Below, in pieces: positions 1-13,200 of a DNA stretch of 64,000 nt. The position numbers and the translations under genes are program-made. The stretch comes from Dysidea avara (taxonomy: Eukaryota > Porifera > Demospongiae > Dictyoceratida > Dysideidae), in NCBI RefSeq assembly GCF_963678975.1, contig NC_089280.1, forward strand, positions 15,017,280 to 15,081,279, written 5' to 3'. Numbering within the stretch: position 1 is the stretch's first letter; every line of letters begins with the position of its first letter. The notes below the pieces were generated by a model that had not been told where the DNA came from, did no database searches, and saw nothing but the letters and a program-made list of their open reading frames with translations.

Positions 1-65
1 CTTGCGACTAGAAGGATCTACATTATAACATAAAATAAATTACTCTGTATAATAAACAGGTTTAC

Positions 66-111
66 CTTCTCCGTTCAATGGTGCAGCGTTAGCTTTGGCA
101 GCTGCAGCAAT
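66..111 (-). other. candidate short coding exon of an unknown gene
   Basis: On the minus strand a 46-bp block is bounded by a good acceptor (TTTAG) and a donor (GTAAAC). One frame is open and reads an Ala-rich peptide, AAAAKANAAPLNGE. If real, it is an internal exon of a minus-strand gene running off the left edge, and the transposon at 214-3554 sits in its upstream intron. No family is recognised. Splice-site quality is the only support, so this is tentative. Confidence 0.22.
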
Positions 112-213
112 CTAAAGAAAATGAAAGTATTACAATACCCTAATTACTTTGTACACATTATTAAAAGAAAATTGGCATACAGACCTTTTAAATGCACAGT
201 CTTTAGAGGTTAT

Positions 214-285
214 GCAGGGGGTGTGTCAGTATCACGTTTGTATATTATTAATTCTGTACACGCGTGCGGACGCCATTTTCAGTGG
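214..285 (+). repeat. left terminal inverted repeat of the ISL2EU-like element
   Basis: The outer 14 bp and an inner block at 268-285 (GGACGCCATTTTCAGTGG) are inverted copies of the right end. The sequence between them is diverged. The first gene of the element starts 17 bp inside, at 303. Confidence 0.65.
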
Positions 286-302
286 AACCGTACTGGTGAA
301 CT

Positions 303-1702
303 ATGTCAACGTTCAAGTACTCTAAGTATTTTTCTGAGCTTAAGGACGAAGGGAAGAAGAGGTATGAAGATAAAATGAAAATTGTTGGATGTGCTAAAGA
401 TCCGTACTGCTACTTAGAGTGCAAGGATGGGATTGCTGACACTGTTGAATGGACCGATTGGCCTGATGTAATGTACCCAGACGTGTATAATTATCTAATT
501 CTCACTGTCAGCTTGTACACTGGAGAAGAAATGAGGGCTTATAAAAGTTTAGATGGATTCAACTTGTTGGTAAATGGCTGGTTAAACAATATTGCTGTTG
601 TAGCCACAGGTAGTGCGAGACAAAGGAACTATTTGTTTTTGTCAGCCATTAAACACTCCCAAAGTCTGTCATTGGTGCCACTGAAGGTCTGGGTAGCTAC
701 TAAAGAGAATGGTCAAGTACTGTGTGGCCATTGTACATGCATGGCTGGGTTAGGAGAGGCTTGTTCCCATGTAGCTGCTATGTTATTTGCTGCTAAACTA
801 ATACTCTTACTAAGCGTCAGTTTAGTTCAACATCTCTACCATGTTCATGGCTACCATCAACCTTTCGGAGCGTAAAATTTGATGAAATCTGTAACATTGA
901 TTTTGCAACTCAAGTAAAACAAAAGCCATCAAGTAATGATCACAGTGGAGAACAGAGCATTTCAGCTAAGAAATCCAGGCTTGAAATACCAAAGCCAACT
1001 GAAGGAGATCTCAGAAACCACCATTTACAGCTATCAAGAATGAAGGGAAAACCAATCTTATCATTTCTTTCAGAATTTAATGAGTCCTATGTGCCAAAAT
1101 ATGTTAGTGGTGCTCTACCTAATCCGTTAACTTACCTTTATGATAAAGCTACATTATCAATGTCATTTCCAGACCTCCTAAACAGGTGCGATGAAGTATA
1201 TAACAGTATTTCACTATCAGTGCAGCAAGCTTCCAGGGTTGAAGAGGATACACGACAACAGTCAAACAGCAAAGTGTGGTTTGAACAGCGATCGGGTAGA
1301 GTCACAGCCTCAAAGCTGCACAGTGTGTTACATACGGACATGGTGCATGACTCTTTAGATGGTACCACCAATGTGACTACTACTGAAGTTGATGATACTG
1401 TCAGCACAACAGTAACTGTGACAAGTGAGGTACCTACCAGCACTCAAGATAGTCTGCAAGTGCTTGATGAAGATAGTGGTGCAGATTCTGAAGAAGACGA
1501 CACTCTTTGGTGCTACTGCCAACAGAATTTACAAGAAGAACTGGTCGGTTGTGATAACCCTAGCTGTAAAATAAAATGGTTTCACTTGTCCTACTTGCAA
1601 CTTAAATTAAGTCAATTGCCAAAGGGTAAATGGTATTGTCCGGACTGTCACAAGGAGAAATATCAATCAAAATGCAAGGGGAAAGCTGAACAGAATAAGT
1701 GA
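303..1702 (+). pseudogene. SWIM / YqaJ-fragment / PHD protein of ISL2EU-like element, broken
   Basis: The first segment (303 to about 800) encodes a SWIM zinc finger in the order C-x-C-x(n)-C-x-H (GHCTCMAGLGEACSH). A frameshift near 790-800 moves the reading frame; the continuation in the new frame runs through 1040 to 1702. The new frame holds the start of a YqaJ-type nuclease domain (WFEQRSGRVTASKLHSVL), but the catalytic core that should follow is absent. The sequence jumps to a Thr/Ser/Asp-rich linker and then a C-terminal PHD finger (WCYCQ, CDNPSCKIKWFH, WYCPDCHKEK). The protein therefore has both a frameshift and an internal deletion of the nuclease. Its likely original role was as the accessory nuclease protein of the transposon. 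The start at 303 is the first ATG after the left terminal repeat. Confidence 0.75.
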
Positions 1703-1809
1703 CTATTTCATTGTGAAATATGGCATTGTAATATACTTTAAAACTTCTTTGATTTTGTAATTGCGTACATGTATTGCGAAACTTGAAATAATTGTACAAT
1801 ATTAATCTA

Positions 1810-3502
1810 GTGGTACAACAGAATCACAATGGTTACACAGTGCACAAGCTATAACAACTATTTTATCTATAGAAGAAATGTCTAATTCACTTTCACTACC
1901 CTCACACATTATTAAATTAATCAGTAAAATAGACTGAAGGATGGTATATTTTTGTCTCACCATACCGATGACTCTTTCGACATGGATTCTGACACTAGAT
2001 AGTTAACGTGAAATATCAATCTCCATTTTACTCAACCGCTTCTTTCCTCTGGTAAAGGGTGGGAGTTTAACCTCTGCACAGTACATCCCAGCAGCTTTTT
2101 GAATATTAAAGCCTCGATCCGCTAAAACTGTATCTCCAGGTAGAAGATTCCATAGCAAGCCACAGTTCTCTGTTAGGTGGACATCAGATACTCAACCACC
2201 CCAACCTTTGGAAATAAATGCAATGGATCCCTGAGGTGTAATCCCAATTAAAAACTTAACCGTATTATGCTTTTTGTAATTAGACCAAGTTTGTGCCCGG
2301 GCCATGAGTGAGGTTGGTCATTATATGAAAACCTCAAAACAGTCGATAATAATTACACACTTCCTAAAATTCTTCTGAAACTCCATCAGCATTGACTTCA
2401 TTAATTGATCTCTTTCTGGCCAGCAAACAAACACGACAACTTTTGGTATAGAACATCAAGCCATTTATTGGAAGTAGCAAGACACAGTTGATTGGTGTAT
2501 TCCAAATCTGTATGCTAAGTCCTGGTCTCCAAGGTTAAGACGAAGTTTCATCAAAACCATAAGGAATTGTTCAAAGGGACTACAAGAACTGGCAAAGAAC
2601 CCATTTGGCAAGCCAACTATAACAAAGTCAAATATGCACTTAAGCAATATGTACGATGGTAACCCAGTATAATATTTCACTGGCTTATCATCATCACTTA
2701 ATGAACTTTCACTGACTACTCTGCTGCGTAACTTGACGTTTTCTGAGTTTATAACCTGTCATGCTTCTTCTGTAAAACTGACAGCTCATTCTTTACTTCT
2801 GATAATTCACTCTTAGTTTGCAAGAGTTGTGCCTCAGTTTCTGTCTTTTGGCGCATAGTTTCTGCTAGCTGTTTTCTGGTCTCCAAAAGCTCTGTAACTG
2901 TTGTAAAAAGCAATTCATTAGTTTTCTTAAGTTCTTGTGCAATTTCAAGTAAACCTTCATCCTGTGGCTCTGCTTCATTGGTTACCACTTCCATGTCATT
3001 GGCTTCACTTCTTGCAGATTCTTCTGGGTAGTTGTCGTTGCTTGGAAACTACGCTTCACTTAATTCTTCACTATACTCTTCATCCAATTCCTCACTATCT
3101 TGCTGCTGCTGCATAACTGTAGCACTCCCTCCATCATCCTTAGTCAAAATTTGGCGTTGTTTCTTCAGCACGGCTTGCTTCCTTTCAAATCTTTCCATTT
3201 CTCTTTCAAGGTGCCTTTTTCCTTCTGGGCTTTTCACACAACTAAACAGCCTAGGAACACAATTCGGCACGAGGAGATTCTTGCTCCTTGTGCCTGACAC
3301 GAAATGTTCGCTACAGATGAGCATTGACAGTGGATTCATTAGGTGCCCAGTTCTCTTTTTTGACGGCAGCAATCCACTTACTTCTCAATTCTTCATTCGC
3401 TGGAAAGTTGTAAAATGACAATCTACCACCTTTCTTAAACTTATTCTTGCAATCAACGACACAACAGCTCTTCACCCTCTTACCACTGAAAATGGTGTCC
3501 AC
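1810..3502 (-). pseudogene. THAP-domain DDE transposase of ISL2EU-like element, broken
   Basis: Reading leftward from about 3502, a THAP zinc finger (CCVVDCKNKF ... CSEHF) is split by a frameshift near 3310-3330. The expected ATG start reads GTG. A coiled-coil block follows (about 2994-2749: heptads such as ELLETRKQLAETMRQKTE). Next is a helix-turn-helix segment (GDQDLAYRFGIHQSTVS, about 2470-2530). A DDE_Tnp_4-type catalytic region comes last, in several frames: IIDCFEVF (first Asp), DTVLADRGF (second Asp) and RIHVERVIGMVRQKY (Glu, about 1940-1985). Multiple stops and frameshifts show that it is dead. It converges on the SWIM/YqaJ/PHD gene with about 110 bp between them. Confidence 0.75.
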
Positions 3503-3554
3503 TTAAGAAATACGCGCGCGTATGCGGATAACGTCATTCGGACACGCCCCCTGT
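3483..3554 (-). repeat. right terminal inverted repeat of the ISL2EU-like element
   Basis: Inverted counterpart of 214-285. The inner block (CCACTGAAAATGGTGTCC) overlaps the first codons of the transposase, so coding sequence begins within the terminal repeat. Confidence 0.65.
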
Positions 3555-3785
3555 ATAACACGAGTTTGTACTCTATTTGAAGCTCATCCGGCCTGCATAG
3601 TAGTTTGCTAATTGTATTAGAAAATTGTTGGGGAAAATTATCATATACTCGTCTACATCTTCATATTTTGTACTAGAGCCGAAACTGGCACCCGAAAGCA
3701 CCAGTTCTATTTAATACGCCCCATACAAGTACAGGTGCTAGTACTTACCTAAGCGTAAAGTAGCAAAAATGTTTGCTAAGATAGG

Positions 3786-3956
3786 CTAGTACCACATACA
3801 AATAATTCCACTAACAAATACACCCCCATGACCAAACAACAATGGAAATTTCTTAAGATACGTGCCGGTAGAAAGTTCAGCAAACTGTATGCTCACTTCT
3901 TTCGCTCTCCTAACAGCATCAAGGATTGTCACTCCCTTTTCTTCGGATTCGGACAT
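3786..3956 (-). other. short ORF, possible first exon of an unknown gene
   Basis: An ATG-initiated 56-codon reading frame begins MSESEEKGVTILDAVRRAKE. Its first 30 residues look like a genuine charged amphipathic helix and are followed by a possible donor (GTATCT at about 3866). After that the frame becomes less protein-like and stops at 3786. It lies 5' of the transposon on the same strand as the candidate exon at 66-111, so it could be the first exon of a gene split by that insertion. The two exon phases do not join directly. No family is recognised. Confidence 0.2.
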
Positions 3957-4216
3957 AACGAACAATAGCTCTCGAACACCTCACGCGCTGATTTTAAATA
4001 ACGCCCACCACTCACATGTAAGTGGTTGGTTAACGCCCCTTCGCATCATCAAGATATGAAAGCTTGGCGCAAATACAAAGGTCTGAGCACTAAACTAGTG
4101 ACAATCCACTATATATTTACTGTACTTAATGTCCTGTGATAATAATGCTCTGATTTTGTTTTGTTATTTACAAACTTGCATGTACAGTTTCAGTTTTCAA
4201 CAGTGTATAGCTGATA

Positions 4217-7200
4217 CTACAGCTTAGCCTTTAGAACATTACTGTTGAGAACATTCCTCATTTCCTTTAATGATTCCTTTAAGGCAGTGCCAAATTTGGC
4301 AGAGTTAGTTTGTGGGCATTGCCAGAATGACGAAATTGAAATCAAGTATTTGCTTTTCATCGGGTTGTAACAAACTCCATACCCATCAGGCACTACTGCT
4401 CCAAAACCAGAAATTATTCCATGCTCACTTGGAATCTGCACATATACATACAATAAATAACCTGGGAATTATATTAAACATTACTTTTCCTTACCTGGCT
4501 AGTGGACAAGCAAAAATGAAAGGCTTTGGAATATACAGGATCTGTGTATAGTGACGGTAATTCTTCTTTAACTAAAAGCTTTAATCCTAGTAAGTGTCGA
4601 TCAAAAGCTTCCCCAGACATTGCCTACAAACAGAATTATCCACACAACTATTGGTATGTCCACTCCATTACCTCAACTGTAGATTTACGATGAGCTTGAA
4701 CACTACCTACAAGTTTTGAAGCTCTCTCAGTATCCTTTAGAAAACATAACAGGTGGAAAAGAGCAGTAGAAGGATTATAACTTACAGTTGCAGTTGGGTT
4801 TGACATTGCTTTACAAAATTCCAAGGCTTCAGCAGTAGTTCCTCTAATTGTGTCAGTTCTGCCAAACAGAAACTTCCTTGTAGATGCACTTTCATAAGTT
4901 GCAGTAAAGTGTCCATACATTCTGAATGCAATATGTATAACACCAGAGTGACAGCACTGTAGCTCAGTACATACTTGTAGTAAGTTAGCTGCAGTGCAAC
5001 TTGCATAAAGCAATCTGGTGACAATTTCTGTGACTTCACATAATCTTTACCAAAATCTTCAAATACAAAATTTTGGTGGTCACAATCAGACACAGCACTA
5101 TTACAAAATATATGCTAAAAAGTAGCAGTATATATGTACTGTATACCTGTCTATATTCACTTTGGCAGTTTCAATATCATTGGCACTTTCTGAACTGATC
5201 TTCCAATCCAGTTGCCGAGCTTGAGTAAGCTGTTCATTAGAAACTGGTGAAGTATAGGTTAACAAATCATCCGAATTCCTGTATTTCAAATCATGTCTCT
5301 TATATCTACATTATTGATACATACGTACATATTGTCAAGTGCAAAAGCATTGACTTGAGCAGATGCAACCCCATCAGCTGCCGAGTGCTCTATGTTAGAT
5401 CCATTACCTCCATCTGGAGCCACGAATAGCTATTTGAAAGCAAACAAAAGTATTATTAAAACAATTTCAACCATTCAATAACCTGTAAAGCATGGTCAAA
5501 CCATCGATTACAGCTATCATGAGCTGAGCCATTCCCATGAAGACATCTGCCACTCATAATCGACATTTCATCAACGGTAGTAGGAGAATGAGGGTCTATG
5601 CCAGGATGTGCTGAATCCAAGGAAATTATGAATTGGGCCCTCTCTATTACATCAAGGCTGTTACTGTTAACTGGATCTGTCACAAAAAGAGACATACAGC
5701 ATATAACCATTTGTAAAAGAACTCGAGCACATAATTAATAACCTGACAAAGATCGAGTACTGATAAAATATATTAAAGTGACACATTCTCATACTATCAC
5801 ACAATGTTATCGTGTTTAGTACTGTTTACATGCAATATGTAGGCAAATACTAAAATAGCATGTGTGACCTATGCAGCATTGCAAAAAATTTCAAAATAGA
5901 ACACACAACCTACATAAACACAAACAGTATCTTTTTACTCCACCACATCACATGCGTACTGTATTGCTATCCCTTAATTAGACCTGTTGGATAGATATAC
6001 ATGTGCATGTATGAACAAGGTCTGTAAAGATTGAACTTTTATTGGACATACAGATACATGGAAATTATAAAGCACATTATTCAGTACATATAATTGAGCT
6101 GGGGTTGGCTCTTGCATTATATACCTGTTAATAACCTCTCTCTAGCTTGGTACCAAGTGTCTCTATGTTCACTAGTCAAAACACCCAATGGGTATTGTGC
6201 CCTTACAGGAGTACTGTTAACTATACTGTGTAGCTGTTCCTCTATGTGTTGAGCAGGTACAAGACCATAGCTACCATCAGATAATTGGCATAGTATGTCC
6301 AATGAGAACAGCTGTATGAAACATACATACCATAATCAGGCGTACAATGTATATACAGTCAGGAAACTCACATGACCATTATGTGCCACAATAATGTGAC
6401 ATGACTGATCAATAGGAGATCTTCTCTGAGTATCAACACTACTAAATGGTATTCTACAACACGACAACAAGTTTACATGTTGTGACATGCACACTGGACC
6501 ATCCTTTGTCATTTCTGGAGGAAGCATGGCACTAAAAGAGTACATGTTTAAATCTCAAAACAAATAGTATCTCTATTAGTACCTTCGGATCAGCAACAAA
6601 TACTTTGCAACAACCACAATCATTTTAGTAGCATGCCTATAAAAGGTGAAGTACACATACCACATGATACTCAGCATGGAGCTAAAATGGACTTCCCAGC
6701 ATTTAAAAGGATATAAAATACGCGAATTACATATGCATATACACATAAACGGTACGAATGACACGTGTCACTTAAAATGATGCTCTTAAAATCATCTTAG
6801 TGAAATATTATGAGATGAAAATCACCTTTACGGAATAATACATCAAATACAGCATTAAAACTGTTAGGGATATACTGTCATGTGTGTATATATGCATGCA
6901 CACCAATCAATGTGTGTGTGTGTCAATTATTAGAATTATTAAACATGTGTGTTCATAACATGGCGTCAGAAGTAAAGTGTTAGTAAGACAATAGGATTGA
7001 GATGGTAAATTGTCAACTTCCTCCCCTGACGCATTGATCTGCACTGGATTTGCAGCAGCAAATTGGAAGGTATATAAAGAAGCCTATAACGACTTTGCCA
7101 CCACTACGGAACAAACTGACAAGGGCAAAGAAATACAAACAGCCACATTGAAGATGGCGATGGGTAGAGAGTGCCGGCAAATCCTCTCGTGCTTAGACCT

Positions 7201-10200
7201 CAACAATGAAGACAATAAGAAACCTAACAACAGTAACAAGATTCTCGAGAAGTTTGAGGAATATTTCACACTTACACGAAATGTTTTGTATGAACAATAT
7301 CTATTTCACTCTGCTCAGCAACAACAAAATGAAACAGTAGATCAATACATAATCCGCCTACAACACCTGGCAGAGACTTGCAAATTCAGAGTATTACACG
7401 ACAAAATGTTATGCCATTGCCTTATATTAGGCTACTATGACAAGGGCGTGAGAGCTCGTCTCTTTTGAGAGAAAGAATGTTTGCTCAAGAAAGCACTGGA
7501 AGCTCTGCAAATTAGTGAGGCAACGCAGGAGCAGCTGAAAGACATGGGAGGCGAGGACAGCCCTATTCCAGTGAGTGCTGTGTACCACAAGAAAATTACC
7601 AATTACAAAAAACTGGTACAAGCTAAAACCCACTACCACCCCCTCAACCTGCAAGCATTGTGGAGGAAAACATGAAGCAGCCAGAATGAAATGTCCAGCA
7701 TATGGGAAGGCATGTCGCCAATGTGGAAAGGCTAATCATTTCCATACAATCTGTCTACAAGGAAAAGGAAAAGCAGATACATATACAAAGCATATATCAG
7801 TGGTGCAAGAATCACAATCAGAAGAAACAGAGAGTGAAGATGAACTTTTTGCTGTTGAACAAATAGGAACAGTCAACCACAACCATAAAGGACAATTTTT
7901 TGTACCATTGAGTTTTGACCATGAGTTAAGTAGCACCATCTCAGACTGCCAGTTGGATACTGGAGCTACCTGCAATGTGATGCGTCTAGAAGATGTGTGT
8001 GCAATCAAAAACCCACCCCTGCAACCCAGAAGCCTCACAGCTGAAATGTTATGATAATTCAGTTATTAACACCTTAGGCCAGTAAACTCTAGAATGCAGA
8101 TACCAGAACAAGACATATCATACCAGAGACAAAAAGGCTGTACTATCAGGTACCACATGCATGGAGTTAGGACTTATATCAGCTCATACGGTTTGTAATG
8201 TTACTAGTATAAACTTATTGACCAGTACGTTGATGTGTTTAGGGGCTTGGGGTGTCTGGGGGATGAGTACCACATAGATGTAGATAAATCGGTAGTACCA
8301 ATACAACATATCCCCCAAAGGGTACCTGTGGCAATGAAAGAGTTGTTAAACAAAAATTGACGGAGCTTACTAAGCAAGGTATTATAACAAATGTAGATAA
8401 GCCCACACCATGGATCAGTAACATGGTGGCAATTATGAAGCATGGGGTATACTCCAACTATGTATAGATCCCTGAGATTTAAACAAGGCAATAAAACAAA
8501 GTATCAAATGCCCACACTAGAGAAGCTCCAGCCTATGTTGATAAAGGCAAGGGTATTTTCTGTGCTAGATGCTAATGATGGTTTCCAACAAGTGAAGCTA
8601 CAGTAGATGATACTAGCTCTTACTTGACCACCTTTTGGACTCTATTTGTCCGCTATCACTATTTGCGCATGCCATTTGGTATATCTTCTGCTCCTGAAGA
8701 ATTCCAAAGGAGAATGCACACGGTCCTACAAGGCCTTCACGGAGTAGAGGTAATTGCGGATGACATACTGGTTTTTGGGTGAGGAAATAGTGACGAAGGG
8801 TGTCAATGTGATCATAATGCAAACTTGGAACACCTGATTCAGCAAGCACGTGAATAGAATCTGAAGCTAACAAGAAAAGGCTTAAACTCTGCCTTTCAGA
8901 AGTCTCATATATGAGACACCGCTTAACTAAACATGGTCTAAGCCCAGGTCAAGGCCATCGGTGATATGCCTAGACCAGACAGCAAGAAGGCAGTGGAATG
9001 CTTTTTAGGCTCCTTGCAATATTCGTCTCGCTTTCTACCACAACTAGCAGAAGTAGCACCACTGAGAGTACTAACAGAACAGTCAGCCATATTCACTTGG
9101 CAAAGCCAACAAGAAGAAGCATTCCAGGCTATGATCACAAAAGCACCAGTCCTCAGATTTCATGACGTAAAGGAGGAGGCCACAATACAATGTGATGCTT
9201 CTGAAAAAGGACTGGGCGCAACGCTTCTTTAACAGGGACAGCCTGTTGCCTTTGTCTCGCGCTTATTGACGAAAGCAGAACAAAATTACACACAAATAGA
9301 AAAAAAGTGTCTAACCATTGTATTTGCGTGTGAGTGTTTCAATCAATATATTCATGGTAGGGAGCAAACGGTGCTACATTGTGATCACAGACCACTAGTG
9401 CCCATTTTTAACAAATCTATCTATAATGCACCAAAACGATTACAGCAAATGCTCTTGTGATTACAGAAATACAAACTAAAAGTGCAATATTTTCAACTAA
9501 ATCAAGAAGCCAAACTGTACAAAGAAACTGAAGAAATAAATCCAGCCAAGGATGTGCGACTCAGTGAGAATGGGCTAGCAAGTCTCAAAGAAGCAACACT
9601 TACATGTAAGGATGAGACTAGGGCTGAGCGATACTGCCATTTTAGTATCACGATCGATACTAAAGTCACTATTCACGATACTGAATAGTTCACGATACTT
9701 ACAAATAAGTCAATCATAGCTGGTGCCACATGGCTTATTGCTCAGCATTCATGCAGGAAGTCCTTATAGGTGATAGCAAACTAGCCACTATCATCCTTGT
9801 TTACAGTAACAGTTATTGTAACACATGCTTTGAGGTTGTTATGTATGGTGTTCACACCTCTCTGCAGGGGAAACCAGATGGGTGGACTTTATCATTTACA
9901 AGGATTCTTAGCCAAGTACTGCATAACAAATGGATTTTTAATGACAGTAATGTACAGGCATGGTATCACGATAGTTAATAACAAAATATCGCGATATCGA
10001 TACTTTCTAAATATCGCGATATATCGCTAAAACGGTAGTATCGCTCAGCCCTAGATGAGACCCCAAGTAAGCTTACCAGAGTCATTCACCAAGGATAGCC
10101 AAAACTCAAGCAAAATGTACCACTTTCCATTAGAACATTCTGGCCTTACAGAAATGAACTTGTAGTGGATACTAACATTATCTTCAAAGGCACTAAAGTG

Positions 10201-13200
10201 TTAATCCCAAAATGCATGCGAAGGATTCACTTGAGTCACCAAGGCCCAGAAGCCTGTGTTAGACGAGCAAGGGATGTCATTTTCTGGCCTGGCATGGCAA
10301 ATGAAATCCAGCCAATGCTCCATTTGTAACAAGTACACAGCGAAACAACAAAAAGAACCTCTGCTGTCATCAGAAGTTCCAACTACACTACACCATGGTC
10401 TATTGTTGCACAGGACCTGTTCATGTTTGTGTGGGAAGTCGTACAGGGTGTATCTCATCACGGTTGACTACTACAGTGACTTTTGGGAATTGGACACCGC
10501 AAGTGACACCGCAAGTGACACATTAAGTGAACCAGCGCACCAAAGGTCACTTTGCGCATTATGGCATACCAGAAAAGGTGATTACTGACAATGGACCACA
10601 ATTCAGAGCCCAGCTCTACAAAGATTTTGCTAAATAGTGGGGATTTTAATCATGTCACCAGCTCCCCATATCATAGCCAAAGCAATAGCAAAGCAGAATC
10701 AGTGCGGTTAAAATTGCCAATGGTGTGCTGAAGAAAGTGACCAAAGATAACAGGGACATAAACCTGGCAATACTGTCATGGCGTAACAAACCAACAGCAG
10801 GAGGACACTATAGTAGCCCAGTCCAAAAGTTGCACTCATGGAGAACGCGCACACAACTACCAACATCTAGCAAACTCTTGAAGCAGAGAGTTTAAGAACG
10901 GAAGATGAAATGCAACATTGAAGACAACAAGCAAAAATACAGTACGATAGAACAGCAAAGGGACTCCCAACTCTCGCAGTAGGACAAACTGTCCATATGC
11001 AGCCAGTTAAGTACATGAATCAGTAGAAGAAGGCCACAGTCATAAAGAAAGTCAGTACTAGACCTTATATAGTCAGAGCTGCCAATGGGGAAAACATCTA
11101 TGCCTAACCAAAGAAACACCATTGGATAATACGAACACAGCAGAAAGGGGTACTGAAGATGAATCGACAATACCGATCACAAATGAAACTATGATTGAAA
11201 CCCAACAAGCCAATGAACCTGACATGGTACAACCCGAGCATGCATCTAGTCAAACTCAGCACTCTGACCATGCGGTCTTGAGAGCTGGCCAAGTTTCAAA
11301 ACCACCAAGCTGCCTTAGGGACTACGTACATAAAACGTTAATAGCCCGCGTAGTTTATTTAGGAACCTTTACTCTAACTAAAATTTACAGTGATTTTTTT
11401 TTATTATTCAATGATTTTGTCTGTTTTGTAGTTGTTTTTTTGTGGGGTTGTAAAGGGGGATGGATGATGTAGTACAATGTTAGGGATATACTGTCATGTG
11501 TGTATATACGCATGCGCACCAATCGCTGTGTGTGTCAATTATTAGAATCATTAAACATGTGCATTCATAACAAAAACCAATAAAACAATTACAGGCAGCT
11601 GAGTATAGAATCTTTTTTTAAATGCTGAAACTCGAACTTTCGTTTGCCAGCCTGCCAGCTTGCAAGGCTGGAGGCCAAATGAAGCAGTGTACAGCCACTA
11701 TTTTATGCCACAATAACAAACTCATCAATGGTGCCTTTTGGGGTTCTGACGAGTGTGTGCTCTCTGCGCCTTGTCTTTCCTTTTATCTTCAATCAATCTG
11801 GTCATCGTCTTTTTCATGGAACAAAACCACATCAAGGAGTTAATTTTCCATATCAACATTTTCCTTGAGCAGCATAATTTAGATGTCACAAAATTATTTG
11901 CAGCATTTATGCTACTATTATAGCAGGAATAGTAACCATGCCCCTTGGTAGGCAGGACCCTGACTCAAGATACTCTAATACAGCAGTTACCCTAACAGAA
12001 CAGTCACATGTGTAAATGCTAAAACAAAAAAAACTAAACAAACTAAAATAATTAATGTAAAAATGAAGTAGGGATCCAAGCAATAAAAAGCAGTGAAACA
12101 TGTACAATAGATGAATCAATTTTCCCACTGAGCTACTCTATGCTGTAATACTATCATTTATCTATTGTTTCACTACTTTTTATCACTTGATCGCTACTTT
12201 GTTTTAAATGAATAATTTTATTAAATATTCCAGTAGTATAAGGATCCCCAAAAACAATGGTGCTCCCTTAAATGCTGCTACTAAAAAGCATTGTAGAAAT
12301 ATTATGCATGATGAAAAGTACCTTTACAACATCAAACCTGCCATATTGAAAATAACAAAACTCTTTTAACGAGGCCAAATAAATACATATATTTTAAAAA
12401 AACATCAAACCTGTTAGCCTGCCAGATCACAGTTGCAAGGATAGAGAATTATGCAACCACCATTTTATAATACCTAATTCACATCTGGAACGTGCATTTT
12501 GTGGTTCACATGAGTGTCTCCTCTCTGCATCTTTTATCTTCTGGTTGTAGGACTGTGCAATTAGTATAGGTAATCACACACATTTGAGTACAATTAGGGA
12601 ATAATTGTACGAAAATGCGTGTTATTGCCTACTAATCACATAGTGACCACCCTTCATGGTTTGTAGTACACATCTATCCAGTTCTATGTGGCCATTAACT
12701 TCTACAGGGTGATTGCATCATCCTTCTTCATATCACACCATTTTTTGTTGCACTTAAAAGGCTTCACGTCTCAGCAATTCTGATTAGCTACTCAAAATGT
12801 CTACATATGTTGCACTTAAAAGGCTTCTATTTGTCAGCTCATTTCATTGGCTATTCATTATATCACTTTCTTGCTGCACTTAAAAGGCTTCTGTGATCAT
12901 CACATAGTGATTTAATTTGCCATACATTAGTCTCAATAGTAAGGAGTGCAATTAAATTAATCCCAAATCCCATGGCCTTGTTTCTGTAATTGCACTATAC
13001 AGTAGCCAATAAAATAGCAGAATAACAGAAGCCTTTTAAGTGCAACAAGAAAGTGATATAATGAATAGCCAATCAAATGAGCTGACAATAGAAGCCTTTT
13101 AAGTGCGACATATGTAGACATTTTGAGTAGCTAATCAGAATTGCTGACACGTGAAGCCTTTTAAGTGCAACAAAAAAAAGGTGTAATACGAAGAAGGATG

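Larger units (their letters stand above)
214..3554. mobile_element. ISL2EU/PIF-Harbinger-like DNA transposon, decayed
   Basis: The ends are inverted repeats. The left end reads GCAGGGGGTGTGTC and the reverse complement of the right end reads ACAGGGGGCGTGTC. Both are flanked by AT (212-213 and 3555-3556), which fits a 2-bp target duplication. A second inverted block 54 bp further in (268-285 against 3483-3500) matches 17 of 18 bases. Inside are two convergent broken genes: a plus-strand SWIM/YqaJ/PHD protein and a minus-strand THAP/DDE transposase. From memory, a transposase paired with a YqaJ-type nuclease is the hallmark of the ISL2EU group. Assignment to that group is an inference from the gene pair and the ends. 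Confidence 0.75.
6862..11572 (+). mobile_element. Ty3/Gypsy LTR retrotransposon with very short LTRs, decayed
   Basis: LTRs of 99 bp (6862-6960) and 95 bp (11478-11572) both run TGTTAGGGATATACTG to ATAACA. A perfect 5-bp duplication AAAAC flanks them (6857-6861 and 11573-11577). A primer-binding-site candidate, TGGCGTCAGAAGTAAAG, abuts the 5' LTR at 6961. A purine run (AAAGGGGGA, 11452-11460) lies just before the 3' LTR. Coding order is gag, zinc knuckles, protease, RT, RNase H, integrase. It lies antisense in the big intron of gene A. A hAT-type MITE (9619-10053) is inserted between RNase H and integrase. Confidence 0.9.

Noticed and set aside
6637..6860. an extra coding exon of gene A at 6650-6720
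   Set aside because: The frame reads CWEVHFSSMLSIMWY, which does not match the gene B exon; the true counterpart was found at 14984-15102.
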